64,000 nucleotides of DNA, taken from Bacteroidales bacterium (GTDB taxonomy: Bacteria > Bacteroidota > Bacteroidia > Bacteroidales > UBA7960). The position numbers were made by a program, and so were the translations under genes. The notes under the pieces are model-generated. The model searched no databases, was not told the origin of the DNA, and was given only the letters and a program-made list of their open reading frames with translations. Where the stretch lies: positions 1 to 64,000 of the forward strand of contig SKRM01000031.1 in the NCBI GenBank assembly GCA_007118495.1, written 5' to 3'. Of this stretch, positions 41,987-52,200 are shown one piece after another. Every line of letters begins with the position of its first letter. Positions within the stretch are counted from its first letter, which is position 1.

Positions 41987-43703
41987 TTATGTAGTTGAAT
42001 ATTTGTCTGGCTGCCTGTTCTGGTTTGCTATGGCCCGCATGTATAATAAATGCAGCTTCGGTGTTATATTTTGCCAATACCTGTTCAACCATTGATTCTC
42101 TCACAACCCAGATCATTGGTTTTTGTCTGTCATTAACCAGTTGCCTGATGGTGGAGTCCCAACCCCGCCCCTTCATTTCCATAGGTCCAATTTCATCAAG
42201 AATAACCAGTTTGTCGGTTTTATAACTTTTGCATAGCACATCTTTACCGAACTGAAGGCCTTCTTCATTAAACACAAAGGGCCCGCTGCCATTTTCTTCA
42301 GTATTATTACGGGCAATCAAGAGTTTTTGAGATCCGAGCTGAATATCTTCAGCCCAGTAGCTGGTGTTTATCCCATTTTTATATTCAGCAACAGCGAGAA
42401 CACCCCCGGTTTTTATGTTTTTCTGATTGAGATTGCAGGCAAGTTCTCTTGCAAATGTGGTTTTTCCTTCGCCCTGCGAACCTGTTATTATGAAAACCGG
42501 CCATTTTGCAAGATGTTGTTTTTTAATATAATCTAATGAGTATTTCATGTTACCTACCATATGGGTGAGAACCCTCACGGGATTTGTCCATTCACGTTTT
42601 TCGGGAATTACCTGAATGAAAAGTGGTGTTGTCTGAAAGGCAAGCTGAACAGCATGATAAAACTGGCTGCCGTTTTTACCCCTGAAAAGTCTGATCAGTC
42701 CTGATGACCTGATAGATTTGCTGATCAATCCAAAGCCGGTTATGACATATAAGGCCCTCATCAGCATCTCAAGCCCGGCCAGAAACCCATGGTAGCTGAA
42801 ATATCCCCCATAGCCTGGATCACCCATCAGGAGGCTGGCCAATAAAAGCATGATGAGCATCCCGGCCCAGAAACCTTTTTTCCGGATAAACCTTTGCAGA
42901 ATCTGCTTATCGTAAATAAATGAAAACCATAGAAACAGAATAAGCAACCCCATGGCTGCAAAGACAGGAAGCACATTGATTGAATACAGACCTGCAATAA
43001 GTAACAGCAGCATAACAAATGGCCCGGCCAGTGATCCCCGTGTGTGATTGGTTGGCGAAGAGAATGCCCTGACAGGCATGCTGTCAGGGAAATTCCATTG
43101 TCCCTTATAGTTTACAGCCTCACGTGAAATCCATATTCCTGCTGCTCCTGCAACCATACCTGTTAGGAAAAAAACTGCCAGCAATATGATCAATGGGGTC
43201 CAGTATCCGGTGGTCGTAAGGCCAAGCTGATCCATTAGATATACAACCAGATTTTGGTATAATTCAACGAAAGTCAATCCATACAATACCAGAGATGAAA
43301 CAATACGGTATATCAGGTTGTAGCTCATAGCCATGCCTCCTCCAACCAAATAAGCGGGCCATGATCTTTTACCTGCCGAAACAGCCAGTTCCATCAGGCT
43401 TGCCTGCATGAAAATGGCCAGCATGGGACCAAAAATGACCGGACTTGGTGAAATCGACTTGAGTGCAGCACAAATCAAACCTGCCCTGAATAATACGCCC
43501 CTTTGGGGCCAGATGCGGTGTCCGGATACCATGATGATGATACCAATGGCAGTGAGGATATTACCAGAAAAGGGGATTTTTAAATTATGCAGAAAGCTGC
43601 CGAGTACAATCTCAGATGCTCCCCACAAACTGCCAATGACGGCTGCTTTGAGCCATATGTCTTTTTTGTCTTGCATCTTGATGTTGGTCACATTGTCTGG
43701 CAC
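41970..43703 (-). CDS. Polytopic membrane protein fused to THEP1-like P-loop NTPase
   Basis: A 577-aa fusion. Residues about 15-205 form about six hydrophobic helices reminiscent of an ECF transporter S component. Residues about 225-390 have more helices and a VQLAFQTTPLFIQVIPEKRE segment that resembles the membrane-coupling part of EcfT/CbiQ proteins. From about 400 comes a nucleotide-binding domain with Walker A GSQGEGKTT (about 404-412) and Walker B-like LVILDEIGPMEMKG (about 499-512), the pattern of nucleoside-triphosphatase THEP1. There is no ABC signature motif. It lies between the DmsC-like subunit and mobA (17-base overlap), so a role in molybdate, molybdopterin or nucleotide handling for the reductase is inferred. 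The S/T-component resemblance is by eye only. Confidence 0.8.
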   Translation of the reverse strand: MPDNVTNIKMQDKKDIWLKAAVIGSLWGASEIVLGSFLHNLKIPFSGNILTAIGIIIMVSGHRIWPQRGVLFRAGLICAALKSISPSPVIFGPMLAIFMQASLMELAVSAGKRSWPAYLVGGGMAMSYNLIYRIVSSLVLYGLTFVELYQNLVVYLMDQLGLTTTGYWTPLIILLAVFFLTGMVAGAAGIWISREAVNYKGQWNFPDSMPVRAFSSPTNHTRGSLAGPFVMLLLLIAGLYSINVLPVFAAMGLLILFLWFSFIYDKQILQRFIRKKGFWAGMLIMLLLASLLMGDPGYGGYFSYHGFLAGLEMLMRALYVITGFGLISKSIRSSGLIRLFRGKNGSQFYHAVQLAFQTTPLFIQVIPEKREWTNPVRVLTHMVGNMKYSLDYIKKQHLAKWPVFIITGSQGEGKTTFARELACNLNQKNIKTGGVLAVAEYKNGINTSYWAEDIQLGSQKLLIARNNTEENGSGPFVFNEEGLQFGKDVLCKSYKTDKLVILDEIGPMEMKGRGWDSTIRQLVNDRQKPMIWVVRESMVEQVLAKYNTEAAFIIHAGHSKPEQAARQIFNYINEQNH

Positions 43704-43721
43704 TTGTATAAAGTTACTGCT

Positions 43722-44588
43722 TTATATGCCGATGCGATAATAAGATGCATAAAAAAGGAAACGATCAAAGATGCTGGCAAGAAAAAGAAAGGTAAAAGCG
43801 ATATATACAAGGTTGGAGAAATCTCCCCCTGCCTTTGGTAAAACAAAGGCAAACCAATATGTAAGTATGCTAAAGCCAATCATCAGGAAAAAAGCCTGTC
43901 CTGCCCTGATCCAGGCAGGCAACTCAGGTGGTGGAAAACTACCGGCAGTGGCCAGCAGGTCTGGCTTAAGCCACAACACATTGGCCAGATGAATAAGTAC
44001 GGCTGCTGCCACCACCATAAACATCACTGAATGCATGAGTCTGGTTGGGCCGGGCATACCTTTCTTTGCCAGAAAGACCGTTGTCAGCATGACAAAACCG
44101 GCTCCAAGCAATAGTGCAGTATTGAAAAATGAAACAACGGTAGCCGGGGTATTCCAGGCAGGTACTGTCGGAATCATATAAAGCTTTGACATTGACCAAA
44201 TATAGATGATACCGGTTATACATGATGCCAGGTAGAGGTACCCGAATATATCCCTGTGAGGAATGTTGAATCTGTAAGATGAGTAGCCGAGCGCAAGAGT
44301 GAAGAAAAAAAGTGAAGCCAGCAGAATTTCTCTGCTCAGCCACGAGGTAGCCACATTGCTTAATGCGAAAACCGAATGCAGAGGGCTTGCCAGGTGAAGA
44401 AAAGAAATGACAAGCGCCACGCCCATGCTGCCCGTGGCTACTGTCATGATTACCCTGCGCATGTCATTTACTGCCAGTGGATGCGATTCTTTGATTGCCA
44501 ACCACAGAATCAGACCTGAAAGAATTACACCCAGACTTAGCTGAGACAAAATGGTGAAAAACACCAAAGGCCATTCGTTGTTGTTCAT
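43722..44588 (-). CDS. DmsC-like membrane anchor subunit
   Basis: A 288-aa membrane protein with eight predicted helices, matching the DMSO reductase anchor family. Family signs are the N-terminal PLVFFTILSQLSLG segment and the helix containing SFLHLASPLHS, with a conserved His in the region expected to take part in quinol oxidation, then SWLSREILLA. It would pass electrons from menaquinol to the Fe-S subunit. It starts two bases after the Fe-S gene ends, so the two are translated in equal amounts. Confidence 0.9.
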   Translation of the reverse strand: MNNNEWPLVFFTILSQLSLGVILSGLILWLAIKESHPLAVNDMRRVIMTVATGSMGVALVISFLHLASPLHSVFALSNVATSWLSREILLASLFFFTLALGYSSYRFNIPHRDIFGYLYLASCITGIIYIWSMSKLYMIPTVPAWNTPATVVSFFNTALLLGAGFVMLTTVFLAKKGMPGPTRLMHSVMFMVVAAAVLIHLANVLWLKPDLLATAGSFPPPELPAWIRAGQAFFLMIGFSILTYWFAFVLPKAGGDFSNLVYIAFTFLFLASIFDRFLFYASYYRIGI

Positions 44589-44590
44589 GG

Positions 44591-45205
44591 TTAAACCTCC
44601 TCTTTGTTGGCTATTTTTAAGTCACGATTACCAGATTTGCGACTGTCTCTGTGGGGCTTGACTACCAATGCAGGATTGGTAAATCTGTTTTCAGGCAGCG
44701 GAAAATATTCATTGCCGGCTCCGTACTTCAGTTCGAGGTCTTCAAGCAGACCAAAATCAAGTACACGCATCGGACAGGCAGAAACACATGCAGGTGGTTT
44801 TCCCTCTTCAATATAGTCAGCGCAAAGCGTGCATTTGGTCATAACCTTTTGTTCGTTGTCAAACTGGAGCGCTCCATAGGGGCATGTCCATTCACAATAT
44901 TTGCACCCCATACAACGATCGTAATTGATAAGCACAATTCCTTGCCCGTCTTTGACAATGGCTTTATTCGGGCAAGAATGCATACATACCGGGTCTTTGC
45001 AATGGTTGCATGCCATCGATACATGGTATGCAGAAATATTGTGGGTCCAGGCTTCACCCTGTTTGATCCAGTCTCCTCCGCAAACTTCGTATACCCTTCT
45101 CCATCTCACACCCAGGGGAGAATTGTGTTTGTCCTTACAGGCTACCTGACAGGTTTTGCAACCTGAGCAGGAGGATGAGTCAAAATAAAAGGCAAGTTGC
45201 TTCAT
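44591..45205 (-). CDS. DmsB-like four-cluster Fe-S subunit
   Basis: A 204-aa ferredoxin-like electron-transfer subunit. Four cysteine groups for four [4Fe-4S] clusters are visible: CSGCKTCQVAC (13-23), CNHCKDPVCMHSCP, CMGCKYCEWTCP and CTLCADYIEEG with ACVSACP. The start MKQLAFYFDSSSCSGC is typical of DmsB. It relays electrons from the membrane anchor to the molybdenum subunit on the outer face of the inner membrane. No signal peptide; it probably rides out with the Tat-exported catalytic subunit. Confidence 0.94.
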   Translation of the reverse strand: MKQLAFYFDSSSCSGCKTCQVACKDKHNSPLGVRWRRVYEVCGGDWIKQGEAWTHNISAYHVSMACNHCKDPVCMHSCPNKAIVKDGQGIVLINYDRCMGCKYCEWTCPYGALQFDNEQKVMTKCTLCADYIEEGKPPACVSACPMRVLDFGLLEDLELKYGAGNEYFPLPENRFTNPALVVKPHRDSRKSGNRDLKIANKEEV

Positions 45206-45220
45206 AAATCAAATAACGTA

Positions 45221-47650
45221 TTATTTATGGCTTTTAACCTCTACCATGATGGTATGTTGTGCATTGCCAAAGGCCAGCGGAGTCCACCGGTGGCTTGTCA
45301 GAACGTTGACATTGCCTCTTCTGTCAATGCCATCTTTGTCGGGTTCCCACCAGGCTCCCTGTGGAATATTCACAACCCCTGGCATGATTTTATTTGTGAT
45401 ACGGCATGGAATACTGATTTTCCCCCTGTCGTTGTATATAAGTACCTGTTCACCGTCACGTATACCTCTTGCCTGGGCATCGATAGGATTCATAAACAGC
45501 CTTTGCGGAAATGCTTCTTCAAGCCAGTCAATCCCATCATGTGTTGAGTGTACCCTCGACATATAGTGGTGTCCGAGGGCTTGCAGGGGATATTGTTTGC
45601 TTTCTTCTCCAAACGGACTTTCCCATTCCTGTATGTATTTGGGTACCGGCGGAATGGTGTCTGGCTGTCTCATATCAAACAGTGTTTTTGAGAACAACTC
45701 AATTTTTCCGGATGGAGTGTTAAGCGGGTGTTTGCCAGGGTCAGCCCTGAAATCTCTGAAGGCAATCTTTGGTTCGGTTACCGGATTGGTATACACGCCA
45801 CGGTTCAACTCGTGGAGTGTTTCCAGGTCGGGAATATCCGGGAAACGTGTATTGCGGTAGTACCTTACGGACCATTCAATCCACTCATATTCGTTGCGAC
45901 CCAGGGTGTACTCGTCTCTGAGTCCGAGTCGTTCTGCCAGGTCTGCTGCAATCTGGTAATCACTTTTACTCTCGTAAGCTGGTTCCAGTACCTTGGGCAT
46001 CATGATGACCTCATCGCCATATTTCCAACCATCCTCAATTCCCCAGACTTCAAATTGGGTGCAGGCCGGAAGCACCAGGTCAGCAAACCTGGCCGAAGGA
46101 GTCATAAACTGATCTTGAACACAAATGAATTCAACCAGGCTTTCATCCCTGAGAATTTCTGCGCTTCGGTTGGTATCTGCATGTTGGTTGATGAGTATAT
46201 TGGAGGCAACGCACCATATCAGTTTCAGATTGTTGTCAAGTTTGTCAACACCCCTCACACCTTCCCGGGCTCCCATCTCTTTTCCACGCAGGATGGCTTC
46301 TGTCCATAAAAATACCGGGATGGATGCCCTTACCGGGTTTCGTCCAACCGGAAAAATATTCCAGAATGGTCCGCCGTCGTCTGCCTGCAGGGCTATTCCA
46401 CTGGCCCATCCACCTGAAACACCCACATTTCCCGTTATGGCCGCGAGAACACATCCGCCCAATACAGGTTGCTCTCCATAGGCTCTTCTTTGCATCCCAT
46501 AGCCCTGGTAAAGCATGGCCGGTTTTATGGAGCCGTATTCTCTGGCTATTCTGATGATTGTTTGTTGCGGTATGCCGGTGATGGCCTCGGCCCATTCTGG
46601 TGTTTTTGGCTGCCCGTCGTGGGTTCCGAAGATATAATCAGTGTAGCTTTCTTCGTTCTCAAGCCCTTCAGGCATCTGTGATTTATCAAAGCCAATGCAA
46701 CATCTGCTGATAAATTCTTTATCATGCAGACCTTCTGAAATGATCACAAAAGCCATGGCACTCATCAGGGCAGTGTCGGTGCCAGGCCTGATGGGAATCC
46801 ATTCATCGGCCAGAGATGTGGCGCTCATACTCATGCGGGGGTCGATGCAGATAACCTTTGCTCCATTTTGCCTGGCTTTTTTGATATAGTATTCACTGTT
46901 GGTCCCGTCTCTCATTTCAGCCGGGTTCCAGCCCCACATGATGATATATTTTGAATTGACCCAGTCTTGTCTTTGATTTCCTGTCACACTTGTTCCGTAA
47001 ACATAGGGGGTGGCCCGGCTTATGCAGGCCCAGCTATAGCTATTGTAAAAACCCAGCGATCCGCCAAACAGATTGATTAATCTGGCTGCGGTTTGCCTGC
47101 CGTTTGTCTGGTTGTAGCTACCGGTACCGTATGGAACCAAAATGGCTGAATTTCCATACTTTGCCTTGACCCTTTTAAGCTCATGGGCAAGCAAATCAAG
47201 GGCTTCATCCCAACTGATCCGCTCAAATTTTCCTTCACCACGCTTACCTGTACGTTTCATGGGATATTTTAGCCTGTCAGGATGATATTGCCTTCGGCGG
47301 TATGCCCTGCCCCTTATACAAGCCCTTAATTGCGGGTCACTGATCTCGTCCGTTGGTCTGTCATCGGTTTCAATCCGGACAATCTCGCCTTCTCTGAGAA
47401 AAAGTTTCAGAACGCAACGACCACCACAGTTGTGGGCCGGACAACCAGCTCTAACCACAACAGTTCCGTCTTTTTCAAGCCTGCCCGGGAGCCGTATCCT
47501 TTGTTTGCTGTCAGTACATCCGATCAGGCTGCCAAATGCACCCAGCCCACCTGCCAGGATGGTTCCCATTTTCATGAAACAGCGGCGGTCTATCCCCTGC
47601 AAATCGGGATTTCCATCAGGCTTTTGGTAGTCTATATCATGTTCACGCAT
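45221..47650 (-). CDS. DmsA-like molybdopterin oxidoreductase, catalytic subunit
   Basis: An 809-aa bis-MGD enzyme of the DMSO reductase family. The N-terminus has a twin-arginine signal (DRRCFMKMG) followed by SLIGCTDS, which could also be a lipobox. A [4Fe-4S] site is formed by GCPAHNCGGRC with a later Cys in LRACIRG. The Mo-ligand position aligns with DmsA: SYSWACISRATPYVYG, with Ser where DmsA has its serine ligand. Other motifs include IMWGWNPAEMRDG and a C-terminal cofactor-binding domain (PVPKYIQEWESPFG onward). The serine ligand and DmsB/DmsC partners argue for an S- or N-oxide reductase-like terminal reductase, but the substrate is open. It begins 3 bases after the M28 gene. Confidence 0.93.
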   Translation of the reverse strand: MREHDIDYQKPDGNPDLQGIDRRCFMKMGTILAGGLGAFGSLIGCTDSKQRIRLPGRLEKDGTVVVRAGCPAHNCGGRCVLKLFLREGEIVRIETDDRPTDEISDPQLRACIRGRAYRRRQYHPDRLKYPMKRTGKRGEGKFERISWDEALDLLAHELKRVKAKYGNSAILVPYGTGSYNQTNGRQTAARLINLFGGSLGFYNSYSWACISRATPYVYGTSVTGNQRQDWVNSKYIIMWGWNPAEMRDGTNSEYYIKKARQNGAKVICIDPRMSMSATSLADEWIPIRPGTDTALMSAMAFVIISEGLHDKEFISRCCIGFDKSQMPEGLENEESYTDYIFGTHDGQPKTPEWAEAITGIPQQTIIRIAREYGSIKPAMLYQGYGMQRRAYGEQPVLGGCVLAAITGNVGVSGGWASGIALQADDGGPFWNIFPVGRNPVRASIPVFLWTEAILRGKEMGAREGVRGVDKLDNNLKLIWCVASNILINQHADTNRSAEILRDESLVEFICVQDQFMTPSARFADLVLPACTQFEVWGIEDGWKYGDEVIMMPKVLEPAYESKSDYQIAADLAERLGLRDEYTLGRNEYEWIEWSVRYYRNTRFPDIPDLETLHELNRGVYTNPVTEPKIAFRDFRADPGKHPLNTPSGKIELFSKTLFDMRQPDTIPPVPKYIQEWESPFGEESKQYPLQALGHHYMSRVHSTHDGIDWLEEAFPQRLFMNPIDAQARGIRDGEQVLIYNDRGKISIPCRITNKIMPGVVNIPQGAWWEPDKDGIDRRGNVNVLTSHRWTPLAFGNAQHTIMVEVKSHK

Positions 47651-47653
47651 AGT

Positions 47654-49171
47654 CTAGGGTGTTGATACAGGAATTTTATCCATGTTTGCTGCTTCAATAA
47701 TGGTCATGGTCAAAACCTTGATCACGTCGCGCATGATTTCAATGTCAATTTGGTCCATTGTGTCTTCAGGGACATGGTACAAGGTTGGCGTAGTCGCTCC
47801 CCTGGTGCTGAATGTAATGGCAGGAATGCTGGCGTTCGAAAAAACGGCGCCATCTGTTCTGGGTCTTATCTGATAATTCCAGGGGCCTGTTCTGGTTGTA
47901 AATGATCTGTGTACCCACCTGTCGTTATTTCTGTCAATAATATCCAGAACACCTTTCCAGGGCTCTGCGGTTGAAGCAAATAAGGCATTGCCCCTGCCCA
48001 CCATGTCAAGGTTGATCATCATGGTGATTTGCTCAGCAGGGTAGGGGAAATTTTCTACAAAATGTCTTGCACCTACCAGTCCGACTTCTTCGGCTCCAAA
48101 CAGCATAACAATAAGTGTCCTTTTCAATTCGACATCTGCTGTGGCGAGTGATTTGGCAATACCCATAACCAGTGCGCAACCAGATGCATTGTCAAGTGCC
48201 CCCGGAAACAAGACAGGCATCATGCCAAGGTGGTCGAGATGGGCTCCGATTATCATATACTCATGCTTTAGTTCGGGGTCGCTCCCTTCGATCATGGCTA
48301 CGACATTTGAAGTTGTCCCATCGGGGAAATAGTCGGTGGTAAGGGCTATGGTAGCTTGTTTGCCTGTTGCAAATGATTGGGGTGTGAGTGTATTTCTAAT
48401 CTTTTCCCTTACCTCGGTGAGGTTTTTGCCTGTTCCGGCAAACAAGTCTTCAACTACGCGGTCAGATGCCGCCAGAAAGATGAAATCGGGATCAACAGTT
48501 GGCCTTGGACTGGCTACATGGTAGGCAAAAATCAGACCGGCCGCACCATTTTCAAGGGCAAATCTTATTTTATTTGAATGATCAACATAGGGTGCCCACA
48601 TCATCAGGCTGTCTTGATTCTGCCCACTGTAAGGCACACCCAATTCGGTGATAACGATTTTTCCACTTACGTCAACACCTGCATAATCATCATATCCAAG
48701 TTCAGGAGCACTGATGCCGTGTCCCACATAGACTACCCCGGCAGTAACTTCACCGCTTCCGGATATTCCCCACGGCCAGTAGTCGTCACCATAGGTGTAG
48801 TTTTTTGTTACCATGTCATTGCCCTGGGGAATATGAATTTCAAGTTTGCCCTTGTCTCTCACCAGGGTATATGGCTGATCAAATTCCTGGAAAAAACCCT
48901 TGTCAGGGAAAAAAGGTTTTAGTCCCCATGATTCAAAGTGAGATGCGGCCCATTCAGCCGCGAGGTCGTATCCCACGTCACCGGCAAGCCTGCCACGCAT
49001 TTCGGGAGAGATCATGGTATGCATCCAATCGCGTATTTGGTCTTCTGAAACGCTGTGCAGTGCACGTATCAGGGTAGCATGGTCATTGTTACCGTATTGG
49101 GCTGCAACCGGTTGAAACAATCCGGTGCCCAACGCAAGCAATACAGTAACTATCAGTGGCTTTTTAAACAT
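47654..49171 (-). CDS. Exported M28-family zinc peptidase
   Basis: A 505-aa peptidase with signal peptide (LLALGTGLFQPVAAQ), a PA-type insert (VSGKIVITELGVPY) and a co-catalytic zinc domain. Ligands and catalytic residues are in IGAHLDHLG (about 310), GALDNASGCAL, FGAEEVGLVGA, NLDMVGRG and the late YHVPEDT. The family includes aminopeptidases and glutamate carboxypeptidases. It is the first gene of the reverse-strand operon that runs into the molybdoenzyme genes with only 3 bp between. Confidence 0.93.
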   Translation of the reverse strand: MFKKPLIVTVLLALGTGLFQPVAAQYGNNDHATLIRALHSVSEDQIRDWMHTMISPEMRGRLAGDVGYDLAAEWAASHFESWGLKPFFPDKGFFQEFDQPYTLVRDKGKLEIHIPQGNDMVTKNYTYGDDYWPWGISGSGEVTAGVVYVGHGISAPELGYDDYAGVDVSGKIVITELGVPYSGQNQDSLMMWAPYVDHSNKIRFALENGAAGLIFAYHVASPRPTVDPDFIFLAASDRVVEDLFAGTGKNLTEVREKIRNTLTPQSFATGKQATIALTTDYFPDGTTSNVVAMIEGSDPELKHEYMIIGAHLDHLGMMPVLFPGALDNASGCALVMGIAKSLATADVELKRTLIVMLFGAEEVGLVGARHFVENFPYPAEQITMMINLDMVGRGNALFASTAEPWKGVLDIIDRNNDRWVHRSFTTRTGPWNYQIRPRTDGAVFSNASIPAITFSTRGATTPTLYHVPEDTMDQIDIEIMRDVIKVLTMTIIEAANMDKIPVSTP

Positions 49172-49197
49172 TATATTACAGATTTTGATTGGTGGTT

Positions 49198-49205
49198 CAA
49201 AACTA
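49198..49205 (-). promoter_or_regulatory. -7 box for the M28-dms-mobA operon
   Basis: The minus-strand TAGTTTTG fits TAnnTTTG and would start transcription near 49192, about 20 bases before the M28 ATG. A -33 TTTG at the right distance is not clear. No space for another promoter exists between M28 and the dmsA-like gene. Confidence 0.4.
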
Positions 49206-49215
49206 CAAATTTTCT

Positions 49216-49246
49216 TTTGCAGGCATATGATATTCTTATAACTTTA
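49216..49246 (+). promoter_or_regulatory. Promoter for the tricorn-like protease gene
   Basis: TTTG at 49216-49219 and TAACTTTA at 49239-49246 with a 19-base spacer match the consensus at all but the last base of the -7 box. The leader would be about 40 bases. It is divergent from the M28 promoter. Confidence 0.5.
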
Positions 49247-49292
49247 GACCCCCGGAACCCCTTATTAATCATCAATCAAAATAACATACAAC

Positions 49293-52200
49293 ATGATAGC
49301 AAGATTTTTTTTGGTTTCCATGGTTCTTGGACTATGGGGAACCTTTGTGCACGCCGGTGAAGGCACCCTGCTTCTGCGGCAACCCACCATCAGCGACAAC
49401 CATATTGTATTTGTTTATGCCAACGACCTTTGGGTTGTCGACCGGTATGGAGGTGATGCCACACGGCTCACCAGTAATGAAGGTTCAGAAAGCCTGCCCC
49501 ATATTTCGCCTGACGGAAGCCTGGTAGCATTTACAGCTGAATATGATGGCAATACCGATGTGTATGTTGTTCCTATTGAAGGTGGACAACCCAAACGCCT
49601 GACCTGGCATCCCGGAGCTGATTTGGTCAGGGGTTGGACACCTGACGGTCAGAAAGTTTTGTTTACATCAGGGAGAGAGTCTGCTCCCACCCGTGAATCA
49701 AGATTTTATGTTGTTGACAAAGAAGGCGGTATGCCAGAGGTCCTGCCTATTCCAAGGGCATCAAGGGGCCGGCTTTCGCCCGATGGCCGTTTTATTGCCT
49801 ACCAGGAGGTTGGCTTTATAGATCCTGAATGGCGAAATTACCGTGCAGGTCAGGCCAAACCTATCTGGATCGTATCACTTGACGACTATTCACTGATTAC
49901 CACCCCGCAAACAGATGGAGAAAGGCATATGAATCCGATATGGCTCGGAAATACAGTTTATTTTATTTCTGAGCGTGACTATGCTGCCAATATCTGGTCG
50001 TACGATATGGATACCCGTTCGTTGAAACAGCTGACATTTCACACTGACTTTGATGTGAAGAATATTGATGCCGGAGGCGGAATCATTGTATACGAACAAG
50101 GTGGGGCGTTACATTTGCTTAATCCGTCAACCGGAAAACATGAACCATTGGTTATACATGTCAGGGGAGACTTTCACTGGTCGCGGACCAGGTGGATGGA
50201 TGTTCCTGCAGGAGGATTGCAGAATCCCTCACTTTCACCTAATGGAAAGCGGGCTCTGTTTGAGTACCGTGGCGAAATATTCACTGTGCCCAAAGAACAC
50301 GGTGATTCCCGGAATATTACAAACAGCCCTGGGGTGGCCGATCGTTATCCGGTTTGGTCGCCTGACGGAAGTCAGATTGCCTGGTTTGCTGACAAGGGTG
50401 GCGAGTACCAGTTAATGATCGGGGACCAGTTTGGGATGGAAAAGCCAAGGATGATTGCATTGCCTGATCCTTCATTCTTTTTCCGCCCGGCATGGTCGCC
50501 CGACGGTAAATATATAGCCTATACCGACACACACCTGAATCTGTACGTAGTGCAACTTGAAACAGGACAGATCAGGCTGGTGGATACTGACAGGTATGTA
50601 ACACCCGAAAGAACCATGAATCCGGTTTGGTCACCCGACAGCAGATGGATAGCCTATGCCCATACCCTTGAAAGCATGTTCAAGGCCATTGTTTTATACA
50701 ATGTTGAAACCGGACAGCGGATTCAGGCAACAGATGGTATGGCTGATGCCATTACCCCGGTGTGGGATGCTGGTGGTGAATATCTGTATTTTCTGGCAAG
50801 CACAGATTTTGGACCCAATACCGGATGGCTTGATATGAGTGCTTACGATAGCCCTGTTACACGCTCACTTTATGTGATGGTGCTTGCCAGCGATGGTAAA
50901 TCACCCCTGTTACCACTTAGTGACGAAGAAGAAAAGCAGGATAAAGGCGTAGACAGCGGAAATACAGAGGTCATTGTCCGGATTGATGAAGAGGGTTTGA
51001 TGGAAAGACTTGTGGCTGTGGATATTCCTGCACGCAACTACACCGGGCTTGTATCCGGGCCGAAGGGCTTTGTGTTTTATACACAGAGTGTCCCTAACCA
51101 GCAAGGCCTGAGTCTGCACAGATACAACTTCGGTACACGCAAGTCAGAACTATTCCTGAATAACATTATTGTAGCGGTTACCTCGGCAGACCGAAAGTCG
51201 CTGCTTTACAGAAGCGGAAGCACCTGGGGCATAGTAGATGCAGGAGGCAGAATTCCTGGTTCAGGAGACGGAAGGCTTGAAGCAGCTTCACGCATCAGGC
51301 TGCGTATTGACCCTGTTGAAGAGTGGAAACAGATTTTTCATGAAGGCTGGAGGTTGCAGCGTGACTTCTTGTATGTAGACAACGTACATGGTGCGCCCTG
51401 GAATGATGTATATCAATGGTACAGACCATGGGTAGACCATGTACAGCATCGTTCAGATCTGAATTATGTAATTGAAATCATGGGAGGCGAGGTTGCCATT
51501 GGTCACTCATATGTGCGCGGAGGCGACATGCCAGGTGTTGACCGGATTCCTGTCGGATTGCTTGGCGCTGACTATGAAGTGGTTGATGGGCATTATCGGA
51601 TTGCTAAAATATACACGGGTGAACAATGGAATCCCGGTCTGAGTGCCCCCCTGTCAGTTCCCGGCCTGCATGTCAATGAAGGAGATTATATCATTGAGGT
51701 GAACGGAGTCAGGGTAGAACCAGGTGTTAATCTGTACAGCTATTTTGAGGGCACTGCCAACCGACAGACAAAGATTCGCCTGAACAACAGGCCTGTTATT
51801 GAAGGGTCACGAACCATTACCGTAGTTCCCATTGCCAATGAGAATCAGCTCAGACTTATGGACTGGGTTGAGGGCAACCGCAGGCTGGTGGACGAATTAT
51901 CAGGGGGACAACTTGCATATGTGTACCTGCCCAATACCAGTGGTGCCGGGTACCAGTTTTTTAACCGCTATTATTTTGCCCAACAAGACAGAAAAGGCGC
52001 GGTTATCGATGAAAGGAACAATGGGGGTGGGTCTGCTGCCGACTATATGGTTGATATCATGGCCCGTCAGCTTCACGGGTATTTTAACTCCCGCGCAGCA
52101 GACAGAAGGCCATTTACCACACCCATGGCTGGAATCTGGGGCCCAAAGGTGATGATTATCAATGAAAGAGCCGGATCAGGAGGTGACCTTTTGCCTTATA

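Noticed and set aside
45728-46309. 193-codon open frame opposite the dmsA-like gene
   Set aside because: It lies wholly inside a well-supported conserved gene on the other strand and its translation has no recognisable domain.
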